A stretch of DNA of 64,000 nucleotides from NCBI GenBank assembly GCA_963854835.1, contig OY978525.1:2375501-2439500 (forward strand). The letters are read 5' to 3'. This stretch comes from Megamerina dolium. Taxonomy: Eukaryota; Arthropoda; Insecta; Diptera; Megamerinidae. Below are positions 36,891-48,590 of the stretch, one piece after another; the stretch's first letter is position 1; each line of letters begins with the position of its first letter. Position numbers and translations under genes: made by a program. The notes beneath the pieces were generated by a model. The model did no database searches. It had not been told where the DNA came from and saw nothing but the letters and a program-made list of their open reading frames with translations.

Positions 36891-37242
36891 TTAGCTTTAG
36901 AATAAAGCTGTATTCGTATAACCGTTAGTGTGGTGGTATTACATATTTAACAAATACTTTTTATACTATAAATAGATACATATAGTACTATCTGGTCAAT
37001 ATATTGCAATATTGTTCAAGAAAGTTTTACTACTGAATAGTTTAATTGCCAAAAATTACAAATTACTCGTACATCAAATTTCATCATCAAGAATTTCATA
37101 AGATTGAAGGAAATTCTTGGCATTTTCAGAGCAAAAGGGAGGGTTTACAGTTTGATAAATAAATTGAGTGTTTTCGATAGAGCGAATATTCACATGCAAG
37201 TAGTGTAGATGATAAACAAAATTTCTCAGCAATAAAATAAAA

Positions 37243-37615
37243 ATCTGAAATAATTTTAAAAAACAACGATTTCAAGAATAATGATTATTTAGAGCAAAGA
37301 AAAAAAAAAATAAAAAGAAAAGACATCGAAAAATAACTCTATTGTAGTCGAAAAATTCTATCAATTACAGGTGAGCCTTCTGAGTTAATCGGTACACACC
37401 AGGGAGGTGTACCACAATTTTCCACCTTCTGAAATAATTTTACAAAGAACAATTTTAAGAATAATGATTATTTAGAGCAAAAAAAAAAAAAAACATAATA
37501 AAAAAAACAACGAAAAATAACACTATTGTATTCGAATAATTCGATCAATTAGAGGCAAGTCTTCCAAGTTAATCGATACACACTAGGGGGGGGGGCTGTA
37601 TCACCTTCTAGCACT
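37243..37615. repeat. Two-copy tandem repeat, 185-bp period
   Basis: TCTGAAATAATTTTA, AATAATGATTATTTAGAGCA and ATCGRTACACAC recur 183-185 bp apart. The second unit contains a long A run and a run of nine G's near 37588. It is non-coding. Confidence 0.8.
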
Positions 37616-37620
37616 TAACG

Positions 37621-39059
37621 CAGTATAATGATATGGGTATCAAACGAAAGAGAAAAATCGTAGCAATTCAGCAAAAATACTACTTTAACATTTTTCTGAA
37701 GAAAATAAATATTTTAATTTATCCTTGAATATCCTTGAAGAAAAAACATATATTCAAAAAAAAAAATTTTAAAAGCTATATTAAAAATTTATATTCACAA
37801 AATTTTCGAGCAAAAAAAAAAAAAAAACAATACAAATTAGAATATAATTACATATCTTTGTTTTTCTGTGGAAATTGCTTATAATGGATACATTTCCTAA
37901 TTTTAACTTTACTTATAGTTATAGGTACTTGTATCATTTAGTACATATCACTGATGCTCCATATTTTCAAAGATAGTAATCAGACGCTTCAATTCCAATT
38001 TATTTTCCCCTTTTCTTTTCATTTACAATAACGTCTAAATGTTGCAATTAATGTTGCAATTGTATATGTTTAGCATCATTTGTTCTGAATGTGAAGGTAA
38101 TCAATGCATGCTGAATACTGTACATCTTCATATCATACTTAATAGGGTTCAGAAATGTAGCGAAATACATATATGATATACCATATGCTGTTGTTGTTGT
38201 TTTCAATAAACTAGCTATTCACCAATGCATGATTGCTTAGATTCATACGAGTACATTCGAATGTATATCAATGCATATGGTATGTATGTGCTGTCGAAAG
38301 CTCTAAAACAGCAATGCTAGTTTTGTTTAAATACGATCTATTGATATGTCATAAATTTCCTTTATTTGATATTAAGCAGAATTAATTGTCCTAAGGTAAA
38401 ATAGGGGAAAAATAAATCTTCGAGTATAAAATGGAACCATTCAGATAGGGGAAAAATACATCTTCGAGTATAAATTGAAACTAGGGACAAATTCAAAGCG
38501 AAAATTCTTCATTGAAGTGAAAAATAAGTTATAATATAACAAAAATTACATCCAAAATTTCTAAGACGACAAATTTTTGTCATAATTCACATTGAGCTCT
38601 TGAGATAAAACTCAACAAAAATTAAACGATTGCTCCGAATATATTCGCTGATATTATATATGCGCCTATGTATGTACTATAATGTAAATTCAAATATAAA
38701 ATATTTGTAAATATTCAAGAAAGTAAGAGTATTCAATGAAGTTGCATACTGCATACCATATTTAAGTTGATTGCGTTGTCAATAATATCGCTAGTAATCA
38801 TGTGATGTGATACGTGCGTTTTCAAATGTACAGATACTTCTCTATTTATAGTACTTGCATGTGTAAATATAGAGTAATTCACAATGTGGAATGGTAAATA
38901 CAATATTTGAAATAAAAAAAAAAAATAAGAAAATGAATTGACATATTTTCAAAATCGAATCTATGAGGAAATACATACATAAATACAAAAGCAAAAACAA
39001 CCGTACGATAATGTTCTTTATCAGCAAGCGTGATAAATATTTAATTTCATTTTCTTGAA
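37621..39059. other. AT-rich non-coding stretch
   Basis: A two-copy 44-bp tandem duplication containing ATAGGGGAAAAATA and CTTCGAGTATAAA lies at 38401-38488. No gene is visible. Confidence 0.5.
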
Positions 39060-39511
39060 ATTTTATGCAAACATCAAATCTGTAGGGCAGCTCTGCTAAA
39101 AGAATGAAAAATGAAAATTTGAGGAAAATATTGAAGCAAACGAATTAATGGATTTTAGTTGCACATTTCACTGATTTAAAGACAATTCCTGAGAAATGAT
39201 GTGATGATTTGTCAATTTTCAGGTGTTTTCAAGTTCATTTTGTAGGGGAGCTGCCCTAAGTTTTAAAGATAGAGAACGAAAATGTTCAGAAAAAATGTTC
39301 CACAATAAAATCTACAGGCGGTTGGTTATATATTTTACTCTTTTAGGGGCAATTTGGGAGCAATGGTACCAAAATTTATTGAGAAGTCGTCAATTTTGTA
39401 GGGCAGTTTCTCTAAGAGGTACAGTTAGACGGTAAGAGTGTTACAAAAAACACTGAAAAGTTAAAATAATGGAAGTCGGTCATAGATAATGTACCTCTAG
39501 GGGTAATCTGT
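39060..39511. repeat. Degenerate GTAGGGCAG repeat array, left part
   Basis: Phrases TCTGTAGGGCAGCTCTGCTA, TTTGTAGGGGAGCTGCCCTA and TTTGTAGGGCAGTTTCTCTA occur about 150-160 bp apart. The array continues after the SINE at 40656-41000, so the SINE inserted into it. Confidence 0.6.
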
Positions 39512-39749
39512 GTGGGACGTAGCTCAGTGGTTAGTGCGTTGGCCTTTTAATATGTAAGTCATGGATTCAAACCTCGGCTGAAGCACAATTTTAATATCAA
39601 AAATGCTTTTCTTTCGAACGAAATCCTCATGTCGGTAAGCAATTGGCAATTCGTCCGGCAGTAACAGAAAAAGCTCCTAAAAGTTCTCTGTGACAATGCA
39701 CAGAAAAGGTGATGCCACAGGGTTTTGTCATTCGGAACCGGCTAATATA

Positions 39750-40528
39750 CGAGGGCAGTCCCAGACCTACCCAGTAGTAGTTTGAAAAAAATTACTTTGG
39801 TCAAAAGTGGCAACCTTTTAAAACATATGTTTTAGGTTTCAAGGCGCCACGTTGTTTAGTATTTTTTTTTTTTTTTTTGAGCCATCGAAAGTTAACGTCC
39901 TCAGTGAATTTGTAAACATGGAAAAAATTGGTCACCGTTATGTAATTCAATACTTTCATTAGAAAGGTCTCTGTCCAACGAATATTATAGCCGAACTAGA
40001 TTCTTCTCTAGGGGAGTCTGCTCCTTACTCCTTGCGCCACGCCAGAAACTGTTAAGAAAATACATAAAATGGTATTGGATGGTGAAATTACAGGCATTTC
40101 CAAAAGTGCTATACATCGTATATTGACCGAAAATTTGGAGATGCAAGATGCGTGCTGCGTTTGCTCACAATAGAACATAAAACACCAGTTCACACATCCG
40201 CTATTGCGATGGCCAAAATCAATGAGTTAAAGCTCGAATTGCTTCATTACATACCTTATTCGCCAGTTTTAGCTCCTTCAGATTATTTTCTATTTGAAAA
40301 AATGACTTGATGGTAGAAGATTTGCAAACAATGAAGAGGTGGAGTCTGCGGTATTGCTATTGCTATTTTAATGAGCTAGACAGTTCATACTATAAACAGG
40401 GTATCGGAGCTATAGAATATCACTGGGAAAAGTGTATAGAGCTAAAAGGAGATTATGTTGAGGAATAAAGAAAAATTTTCCCAAATTTGTTGTTTTCTTT
40501 GTAAGGTCGGGTAGTTCTGGGACCGCCC
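39750..40528 (+). mobile_element. Irritans-type mariner, internally deleted, inside the SINE
   Basis: The left end is CGAGGGCAGTCCCAGACCTA after TA at 39748-39749. The right end GGTCGGGTAGTTCTGGGACC precedes TA at 40529-40530. At 779 bp it has lost over 500 bp of coding sequence relative to the copy at 35526. It lies precisely within the SINE body, so it is younger than that insertion. Confidence 0.88.
39918..40468 (+). pseudogene. Deleted irritans-type mariner transposase
   Basis: ATGGAAAAAATTGGTCACCG at 39918 starts the gene. The amino-terminal part is cut near 40030. The helix-turn-helix segment GEITGISKSAIHRILTENLE is readable near 40080-40140. The sequence then jumps from about 40170 directly to HTSAIAMAKINELKLELL near 40195, deleting the first two catalytic Asp regions. 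The end GDYVEE and a stop at 40466-40468 remain. It cannot encode an active enzyme. The retained ends suggest it moved using transposase from another copy, or was deleted after insertion. Confidence 0.8.
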
Positions 40529-40655
40529 TAGTACGTAGGTCTCTTCTAATACTGTGCGAACATTTAACACGCACAACAGTTCTGCAAGAAAAGCTAGACC
40601 AAAGAACCCTTCGGGGCTTATGAGTGCCATATATTCATTTATTTATTTTTTTAGA

Positions 40656-41000
40656 TGCAATTTGAGAGTAGTGAGATTTTAATTTATTAGAAAATGACAA
40701 TTTTGAAGGAGATCCTCTTATAGGGGTAGAGATGGAAAAAAAAAAATGTTTCGAAAAAATGTTGTGGTGGAAAAATTATAAACATCTAGTTATATATTTT
40801 ACACCTCAGAGCATTTTGGGAGTGATGTGAGTGAAAATTAACGGAAAACATAAATTTTTGTAGGGCAATCCCTCTAAAAGATAAGAGTGGAGTATAAGTA
40901 CATTAAACAAGTTTTTTTTATCGGGGAAAAACTAATGGAGATCGAATGGAGACTTTATCCCTTTAGGGTTATTCTGTGTATTTTAATAAATCTTTCAATT
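40656..41000. repeat. Degenerate GTAGGGCA repeat array, right part
   Basis: Continuation of the array at 39060. Examples are GAGATCCTCTTATAGGGGTA near 40708 and TTTGTAGGGCAATCCCTCTA near 40856. Confidence 0.55.
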
Positions 41001-42420
41001 TTCTTCATACATTTCAATATTAGAGACAAAATATGACCTACCGAAGTCAAACTAACACCGGATTATAATTCAGCGACCACAAATAGAATAATTTATGCAA
41101 TCCCATGGACATGATCGTTCATGTTTCATGGTAATTATACATGAAGAATGTGGTGAGGGCATTAAAAATGAAATATACTGATATCTGAGACATCAGGAGT
41201 AGAAAAAATACAACAACTAGGAATAATAACATCAATATTTTTTCGAAAATGAACTGAATTTGAATGAAAATATTTTCTTCAAACTGTCAATATTTTTCTT
41301 ATTATTGATACATTCTATTTGCATATTTGAATATAGGTCTCCACTTGCAGTAAACGCATGGAGTCTGTAATTTGACAATATTGCATTGCAAATGCATGTA
41401 TCAATTGAGCAATGAATTGGTTTTGTTGATATTTGATTCTTTTCATTTTGTTTATCAACATTTTTTTTTTGTTTTCTTATCATGTACGTATATCTTGAAT
41501 CGTTTCATGATTTTCAATTCGTTAACAAAGTAAATCAATGCACTTCTATTTTCCACATCATACATACACATATTAAAGCACAATAGAAGAAATGAAGTAA
41601 GGAAGGAAGGAAGGAAGGGGAAGGTAGATAGAGAAATATCATCGAAGTTTAACTGCAAACGACAGAAAAAAGAAATTGTTCTATGGCAATGCAGCACGTC
41701 AGTTTGAACACATATGTGTGTGTGTGTGTGTGTGTTGGTGATACTAATCGAACTTGGCATTTTTTTGTTTTTATGCAACTTACCACATTTAATGGTACAT
41801 GAATACAATACACATGCAGAGATATTTGTTCAGCTCACCAACGGGAGGATGCAATGAATAAACAAAAAAATAAAAAAAAAACAAAAACACAACAAAAATT
41901 CACTTTTAGAATAGGCTTGACTAAAGGCATTCGGTTGTCGTACACCACGTAACATCATTGTGTATACGTGTATCGGTTGATCCTTTTTGTTTTACATAAG
42001 AACTGCGTTGTGGATGTGTGTGTGTGCGTGTGTGTGTGCGTGAGTGAGTTGAATTTAAATGAATTTCTGTTATTGCTACCGTTTCTGTTGTTGTTGTTGT
42101 TGTGATTGGTTGTTTTCATTGTAATGCCAACCAACTGATAGTGAAGGTGCTTAGCAGCCTAACTGCTAGTAGGCTGATTTGTTTAGTTGTTGTTATTTGG
42201 TGTTGTTGTTGTTTGGTGTTGTTCTTCTTCTTTCGATTTTTAGAGGTTTTCGTTATTCACATTTGATTGGTTTCCATTGAAAATGCATAAATGACATTTT
42301 GAGAGGAAATTTCGCGTCGTATACGTTGATTGGCAATTTTTGCAAAATTTGAATTTCACGTATGTAAACACTAAGGTCCTTGATTTACTAAGCTATGCGA
42401 ATAGATGCATTTGTAAAGGG

Positions 42421-42451
<31 letters not shown>

Positions 42452-42538
42452 CTATGCAACATGCAACATATCTACATTGAACTGTTGGTGAAACATGAAT
42501 GGACCCAAGTTACTTGGATTGCATAGAAATATAAGATC
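41001..42538. other. Non-coding stretch with simple repeats
   Basis: It contains (GGAA)n at about 41597-41618, (TG)n at 41714-41735, TG-rich sequence at 42015-42045, GTT repeats at about 42089-42110 and 42185-42220, and (CA)13 at 42421-42446. No gene is visible. Confidence 0.5.
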
Positions 42539-42540
42539 TA

Positions 42541-43785
42541 GTAAAAAGAAATCCATTATTTTTGCATTAAATTGAAGCTTTTATTTAGCATAGTTGGAAT
42601 GATCAGATTTAGTTCAAAAATGCACCGTTTTGTTTGATAACTTGTTGCCATTTGGATGGGGTATTTTCATAATGCCACTCTCATAGAAACTCTCGTCCCT
42701 ATTGGCAAAAAACTGCGACACTCGATTTTCACAAGCTTCTTTTGAGGCGCATTTTTTACCAGCAAAATTATTCGCCATGCACAGGAACAGGTAGTAATCA
42801 CTTGATGCCAGGTCCGGACTATAAGATGGATGCATAAGAACCTCCCAACTAAGTTCCCGGAGCTTCTGGCGAGTCACTATCAATGTGTGTGGCCTGGCGT
42901 TGTCCTGATGGAATACAATTCCTCTCCCATTGGTCAAAGTTGACCGCTTCTGGGTGATTGCTTCCTTCAGACGGTCCAATTGTTGACAGAACAGGTCCGA
43001 ATTAAGAGTTTCACCGTAGGGGAGCAGCTCATAGTAGATGATTCCCTGCCAATCCCACCAAACACATAGCAAAACCTTTCTGACCGTCAATCCTGGCTTG
43101 GCCACCGTTGGCGCCGGCTCACCGCGATTCGTCCACGATCGTTTTCGCTTGACGTTGTCGTGAGTGATCCATTTTTCATCACCAGTAATTATCCGCTTCA
43201 GAAATGGATCGATTTTGTTGCGATTCGCAGATGGAAATTCGGCCCATTGCGTTAACTCGTGTGGCACCCATATATCGAGCTTCTTTTTGCATACAGCCTT
43301 ATTTAAATGGTTCCAAACGGTTTTTTGTGTAATGTTTAGCTCCTAGGCAATAGAAACAGTGCTTACATGATGGTAAGACTCAACGATTTCCATTATTTTA
43401 TCGATATTTTCGACAATTGGCCTTCCAGAGCGTGGTGCATCTTTGACATCCAAATTGCCGGAACGGAATCGACGAAATTGCACGTGATTAACTGTTACAG
43501 TATCAGGACCATAAACACTATTCACATTTTCAACCGTCCGGCTTGCGTTTTCGCCTTTAACGAAGAAAAACTGTAAAATATGGCATATTTACTCTTTACT
43601 GGTGTCCATCTTTGATGCGTGCTCAAACAATACTGAGTCAAGCAATCACAAAGCTGCCTGAAAAGTTTATTTAGTACGAAATCCTATCCTTTTAACGCCA
43701 TCTAGTGTAACCCGATCGCACTTATACAACGCGAGATACAGATAACTAAAGCCATCTATTGGAAAAATAATGGATTTCTTTTTAC
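42541..43785 (-). mobile_element. Mariner element with perfect terminal repeats
   Basis: A 1245-bp element with TA at 42539-42540 and 43786-43787. The terminal inverted repeats match at all 23 positions (42541-42563 and 43763-43785), starting GTAAAAAGAAATCCATTATT. The length is standard for mariner. The ends and protein differ from the irritans copies in this window. The gene inside is broken. Confidence 0.94.
42609..43609 (-). pseudogene. Broken mariner transposase, catalytic DD34D retained
   Basis: The minus-strand ATG at 43609 begins MDTSKE and meets a stop at codon 7. The frame resumes as VKGENASRTVENVNSVYGPD, QFRRFRSGNLDVKDAPRSGR and the helix-turn-helix, with a second stop (VSTVSIA*ELNITQKTVW) near 43347. 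After LDIWVPHELTQ a deletion and shift lead to IDPFLKRIITGDEKWITHDN. From there about 190 codons are open and all three catalytic residues are present: Asp in TGDEKW, Asp in VFHQDNARPH, and Asp in SPDLASSDYY, with 34 residues between the last two. One inserted base near 42660 shifts the last ~17 codons. With only a few lesions this is the least damaged mariner gene here. Its subfamily is uncertain to me. Confidence 0.9.
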
Positions 43786-43787
43786 TA

Positions 43788-46224
43788 ATATAAGCATGTG
43801 AATACAATCGTAATATATTCTTTGTTTTTCGAGCACAGAATTCTGAGACCTAATTACGATCAACTACATACGTTCACATTATATTTACTTGTTAAAGTTC
43901 AATCCAATCCACCTTGATGGACATTTGCTGGTCCAAGATTGATCCAATTGTATCAACCCAATGATAGTTGAGATGATCAATTCATCAAAATTATAAAGTA
44001 GGCCATGTAGCCAAATATAAAAATCAATGCCATATCGTATTTATAGTGCTTTTGCATATAACCAACCACACTGACGTAATGATAGCATCATTGATATTTT
44101 ACATATTTTATGCTCGTACCGAATGTGAAAATGGCAGTTTTACAAACATTGTTGGTATGTTGGTTTAAATTGCATACATTCGTGATGATGATGATGGTAT
44201 TGGTATATTTGTGGTTTTATCTTATCAATGCCGACCGATTGACACGTGCATCATCATGAGTTGTGCCTTTATCAGCATGATAATAACGCACTCGTGCTGC
44301 ATGCTGCACTACAGTGTACGCGAATATTGATTGAAATGCGATTGAATCGAATGATTTCTACTCTAACACATACATACATTCAACCTGTACTTGTTAGCCA
44401 TATATTAAATGAACAAATTGTGGTGATATTGGATGGATTTTGTTTGCCATGCATAGTTACCATTGTCCAATTTCTTTAATTTGTTGAAATGGTCAACGTG
44501 TATATTTGTTATGATGTCCCATTTGTATTGTTCACATTCATTGTCATATTCAGATGATGTTTGATGATTGTGGTGGCTTATGCTGGTATTTAAATGATGA
44601 ATTTTTTCTTTATTGACAACAAAAATATCCATTGATTTAGAAAACTGTTATAAAATAATATATATATTTTGTAAATATTTATTTTTTTGTAATTTTCAAA
44701 TATAACTCAAAGGCAGGATTGTCACACTGCCAAAAAGTTTTCCCCTAAAATTCGGTTCACTCTTCATACATTCATTTAATCTATTTAACGCATCACTTTT
44801 TATGATATTCTCAATTACTTTATCCTTTTATACAGCGACACATACACACACACACACACACACACGCACACACACTCGTATAGTGAACACGCACTTCCCC
44901 CCAGAGATGTATTACTATCGTAGTATTTGCCATTTGCACAACTTTTCTGTAAAGTTCATTTCGACTGGCAGTGTTAAATGTTTTGGGATTAAAAAATATT
45001 TAATTGTGTCACGTAACTTATACCAGCTATGTAGCATCATCATAACCAATCCTTCACATCAACGAAACCAAATAATAAAAAAAAAAATATCCGAAATATA
45101 AAAGCAAAAGCACAAAATGCACTTCAACACGCACACACACAGAGACATGCAGATAACCATATCGTACAAAAATTAAATTAAAATTGTTGAATCGTTGTGC
45201 GCTGTGCGCTGTGTGGTGGAAGGTTTTAACAAACTTTGAATGGCGCTCAACAGCGTTTGGGTTGGTCGATAATATATATGCATGTATGTTGGCAGAGTAG
45301 TAAAGTAGTCAACCCGACCATCTCCTGGCGGCACTCAACAATCCAAATGAGGCAGTCAAGCTGTCCGAAACAACAAATACACGCCATAGTAGTATGTATT
45401 AGTTAACCAGCCAGTAAGCCGCAACGTGCCACGCCAGTACACAAACCAGTTATGACCAAAGAGCGAACGCATTTACTTAAGTTATTCATTGTGTGAAACG
45501 CAAAATTCACATTGCATACTTTCAGGCACATTATTATTATATATATATTATTTTTTTTTGGTATAAATTAATCTGTTCTATTTTATTTTATTTTATTTTA
45601 TTATATTTTACACTTATTTCGCTTTCATTTGCTGCACTATCACAGGGGGCTACTAAATGCAATTTGTTGCATTCAGCGAAGGGGAGCGTATATTAGAGGG
45701 CAGGAAAAGAAAATGAAGCTGATAATGATGTTGATGATGATGAAGAAGCAACGGAAGGTGTTCAAAGAAACATTAATCTGAGATATTTTCTATTTTAAAT
45801 CTTACGATTTTTTTTTTGTTTTGTTTGAATATTGGAAACGATACTAATTATGTAAGAGAAGTTCAAATGGATGATGAAGGAAGTGTGAAATAATGCAAAG
45901 TCTATGCAATATTAAATAAACTGTAAATTAAATATTTAATTTTTCATGCCATAAGTGAAAAATATGATTGAATACTGTATTGGAATATACTCGTATGTAG
46001 GTGAGTGTTTTGTGAGCTTATGAATTTTTATTTAAATTTATTTGCACCGAATCAGTAAGAAACATTTATTTATTATTTACATATCTTTTTTTTTTTAACT
46101 CGCAAATACCAATATAAAGTATTTAAAAAAATTTTTTTATTGAAAAAACCAATTTTTAAAGGAATTTTTCATTTTTCTAAATGAATATATATACCCCATA
46201 TTTACAAAAAAAAAAATTACATGC
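43788..46224. other. Non-coding stretch, possible regulatory region
   Basis: It contains CA repeats at 44844-44875 and a TTTTA run at about 45577-45605. Between about 45180 and 45480 the sequence is clearly less AT-rich than its flanks and free of recognisable repeats, which may mark a conserved regulatory segment or a non-coding exon. No coding exon can be supported. Confidence 0.4.
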
Positions 46225-46530
46225 TGTGCTATAGGCGTGGTTTGAAGTCATGTTGCACAGTCGAGAGTATACTTTTGTATGAGAGGTGGGTGTAGTTTTT
46301 ATCCGATTTCATCCAGTACAATGAACTGTACAATTCCTTTACGAATAAAGTAACATGTGCTGAGTTTCAGCTTGATAACTTTATATTTTCATGTGTAATG
46401 TGTAAAAATCTACATTTGGAAGCATATGTAGACATGATCTTTATCCAATTTAATTAAGTTAATTAGTTTTAAATGTTTCCGAGCACAAAGTATGAAAATT
46501 CACATCATTCAACAACATACTTTTATATGA
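46225..46530. repeat. Diverged TTTTGTATG-core repeats
   Basis: Two to three degenerate units with ACTTTTGTATGAGAGGTGGG at 46270 and ACTTTTATATGAGAGGTAGG at about 46507. They are related to the array at 24270. Confidence 0.65.
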
Positions 46531-47489
46531 GAGGTAGGTAGTTCATACGTTCGGTGATTAAAATAATGTAATATAGTAATTTTGAGCTCGACTGAAGGCA
46601 GATTTAAATATTTTCAAAAGCTGAAGATTCTAAAACAAATTCCACGCAGACTACCCACTCAGTTCCAATACCAATTTCGTCAAGAAGAGAAATATAACTT
46701 AAGGAAGAAATAAGTTTAATAAATATATTTCTTGGTATTTCAAAAATATTCACTTGAGCACTGCTATTAATTAGCAAAAACAACTAAATAACAATTGTGA
46801 AATTGGAATTAAAATTATTTTCAATCTAATTTAAATCATATATGTACATATATCTTCCTGAATACCTGGTGCAGCTAGTACTAAATGAGAACATATTCTC
46901 CATTCAACTATCATGCAGCGAAAAAAAATTTTTTAGCTTGTGAGAAAATTAAAAATACTGAAAATGTAAACATAAAGAAATCAGTTGAAAGCAACATTGT
47001 ATCGTATATTTTCAAATGGATAAACAATTACATGAATGCCCTAAGATTGTATATGCGTATTAATACAACTATGTATACAATGTATAGGTACATTTATTTT
47101 AAACATTTTTTGTTTTTTTTTTTTATTCACTTTAATGAATCACCAATATTATCTTTATTCATATAGTATACTTGTAGTAAGTATGCAGAAGGCGTGCTAC
47201 GTATGTAAGTATATTATTGGAATACAATTAAAGTCATAAGCCAAATGGAAATTTTAAACATGAGATGAAAAGTGGCAATGATATGTATCGTACATGATAT
47301 AATTATTTAATAATTTCAATGGAAGTCAATGATGATCATATTGATATCTTATATGTATGCTTGCATATAATCATTGGTTTCTTTTGTCTTTGCAAATTGA
47401 GAAGCAAAAGTAATTAAAAGTTTAACCCATTTGTATTTACACATGTTTAACAAGGCTTAAAAAATGTATACATCCGTATTGGATTTCAG
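46531..47489. other. AT-rich non-coding stretch
   Basis: No gene or recognised repeat. Confidence 0.5.
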
Positions 47490-48590
47490 ACAAAGAAACC
47501 ATATCGAATTAAAAAATACAATATCAAATATTAAAGTCGAAGATATTAAGATTCGTTTTCTGTTTTTAATTTTTGAATATCTTTTATGGTTGATTTTTGC
47601 CAATTTTTCAAAATTCAAGTTCAAAGTTTCAAAGTTCCTTAAGGTGTCAAAATTTTTTACTTGCATTTAATGCTTTAGATCTAGTAAATCAGTAGAAATT
47701 TTAAAATGATTGGTACACAATTTCTTAACTAATTATCGTAGAATTTATTTGGCATATTTCATTTTTTAATATCTTTGTCCGTTAATTTTTGACAATTTTT
47801 CAAAAATGGTACTATGTGTAATAAGAATAAGTCAAATGATGGAAAAGGTGATCTTGTTTAAATGGCTTTTGATCTAATATAATATATCAACCTAAAATTT
47901 ATATTAACGCATTTTTAAAGATAAAATATGTGAAATTTATTCAGTTTTAAAAATTTTCATATATATTTTGTCCCTCATTTTTGACAATTTTTCAAAAATG
48001 GTGCTATTTTTATCATAATAAGAATAAGTCAAATGATGAAAAAAGTGATCTTGTTCAAATTGGTTCTAAGCTGGTATAATTTATCAATCTAAAATTGATA
48101 AGTACACATTTTTAAAGACGAAAAATGTAAAATTTATTTAGTTTTGAAAATTTTTGTATAAATTTCGTACTTAATTTTGGACAATTTTTCAAAAATGGTG
48201 CTATTTGTAATAAGAATAAGTCAAGTGATGAAAAAAGTGATCTTGGGCAAATTGCTTTTAATCTGGTATAAAATATCAATCTAAAATATATATTAACGCA
48301 TTTTTATAGATAAAGAATGTGAAATTTATTTAGTTTTAAAAATTTTTATATAGATTTTGTATTTAATTTTTGACAATTTTTCAGAAATGGTACATATTGC
48401 GCCTGAAATAGGACAAGCTACCAAAAAAATGCGTACTTCTTTAAACATCTACTAATCTAGCATAAGATATCAAACTAAAAGTTCTAAGTACTTGTATTAA
48501 AGACAAAAAATGTAAAATTTGCGTTTAGTTCTTGCTTTTCGAATAACTTTTTCAATCAATTTTTGGAAATTTTTCAAAATTAACCGAAAA
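47490..48590. repeat. Satellite-like array, ~192-bp monomers
   Basis: GACAATTTTTCAAAAATGG recurs at 47791, 47983, 48180 and 48372, with diverged units before and after. The spacings are 192, 197 and 192. Each unit also holds AATAAGAATAAGTCAAATGA and a GTGATCTTG segment. Monomers are moderately diverged, so the array is not freshly amplified. It is non-coding. Confidence 0.85.

Larger units (their letters stand above)
39512..40655 (+). mobile_element. SINE split by a mariner insertion
   Basis: The tRNA-like head GACGTAGCTCAGTGGTTAGT starts near 39515 (A box TAGCTCAGTGG, B-box-like GATTCAAACC at 39573). The body runs to 39749, is interrupted by the mariner at 39750-40528, and resumes as TAGGTCTCTTCTAATACTG at 40535 through the T-rich tail near 40655. 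Joining the halves reproduces the order seen in the SINEs at 6242 and 12341. Its head is more diverged than the one at 6609. Confidence 0.87.

Noticed and set aside
39514..39590. Possible tRNA gene with A and B boxes
   Set aside because: The stems do not pair and the sequence continues into the body of a SINE family; it is the tRNA-derived SINE head.
46860..46880. GCAGCTAGT as a possible Helitron 3' end (CTAG followed by T)
   Set aside because: No hairpin precedes it and no matching 5' TC terminus could be identified.
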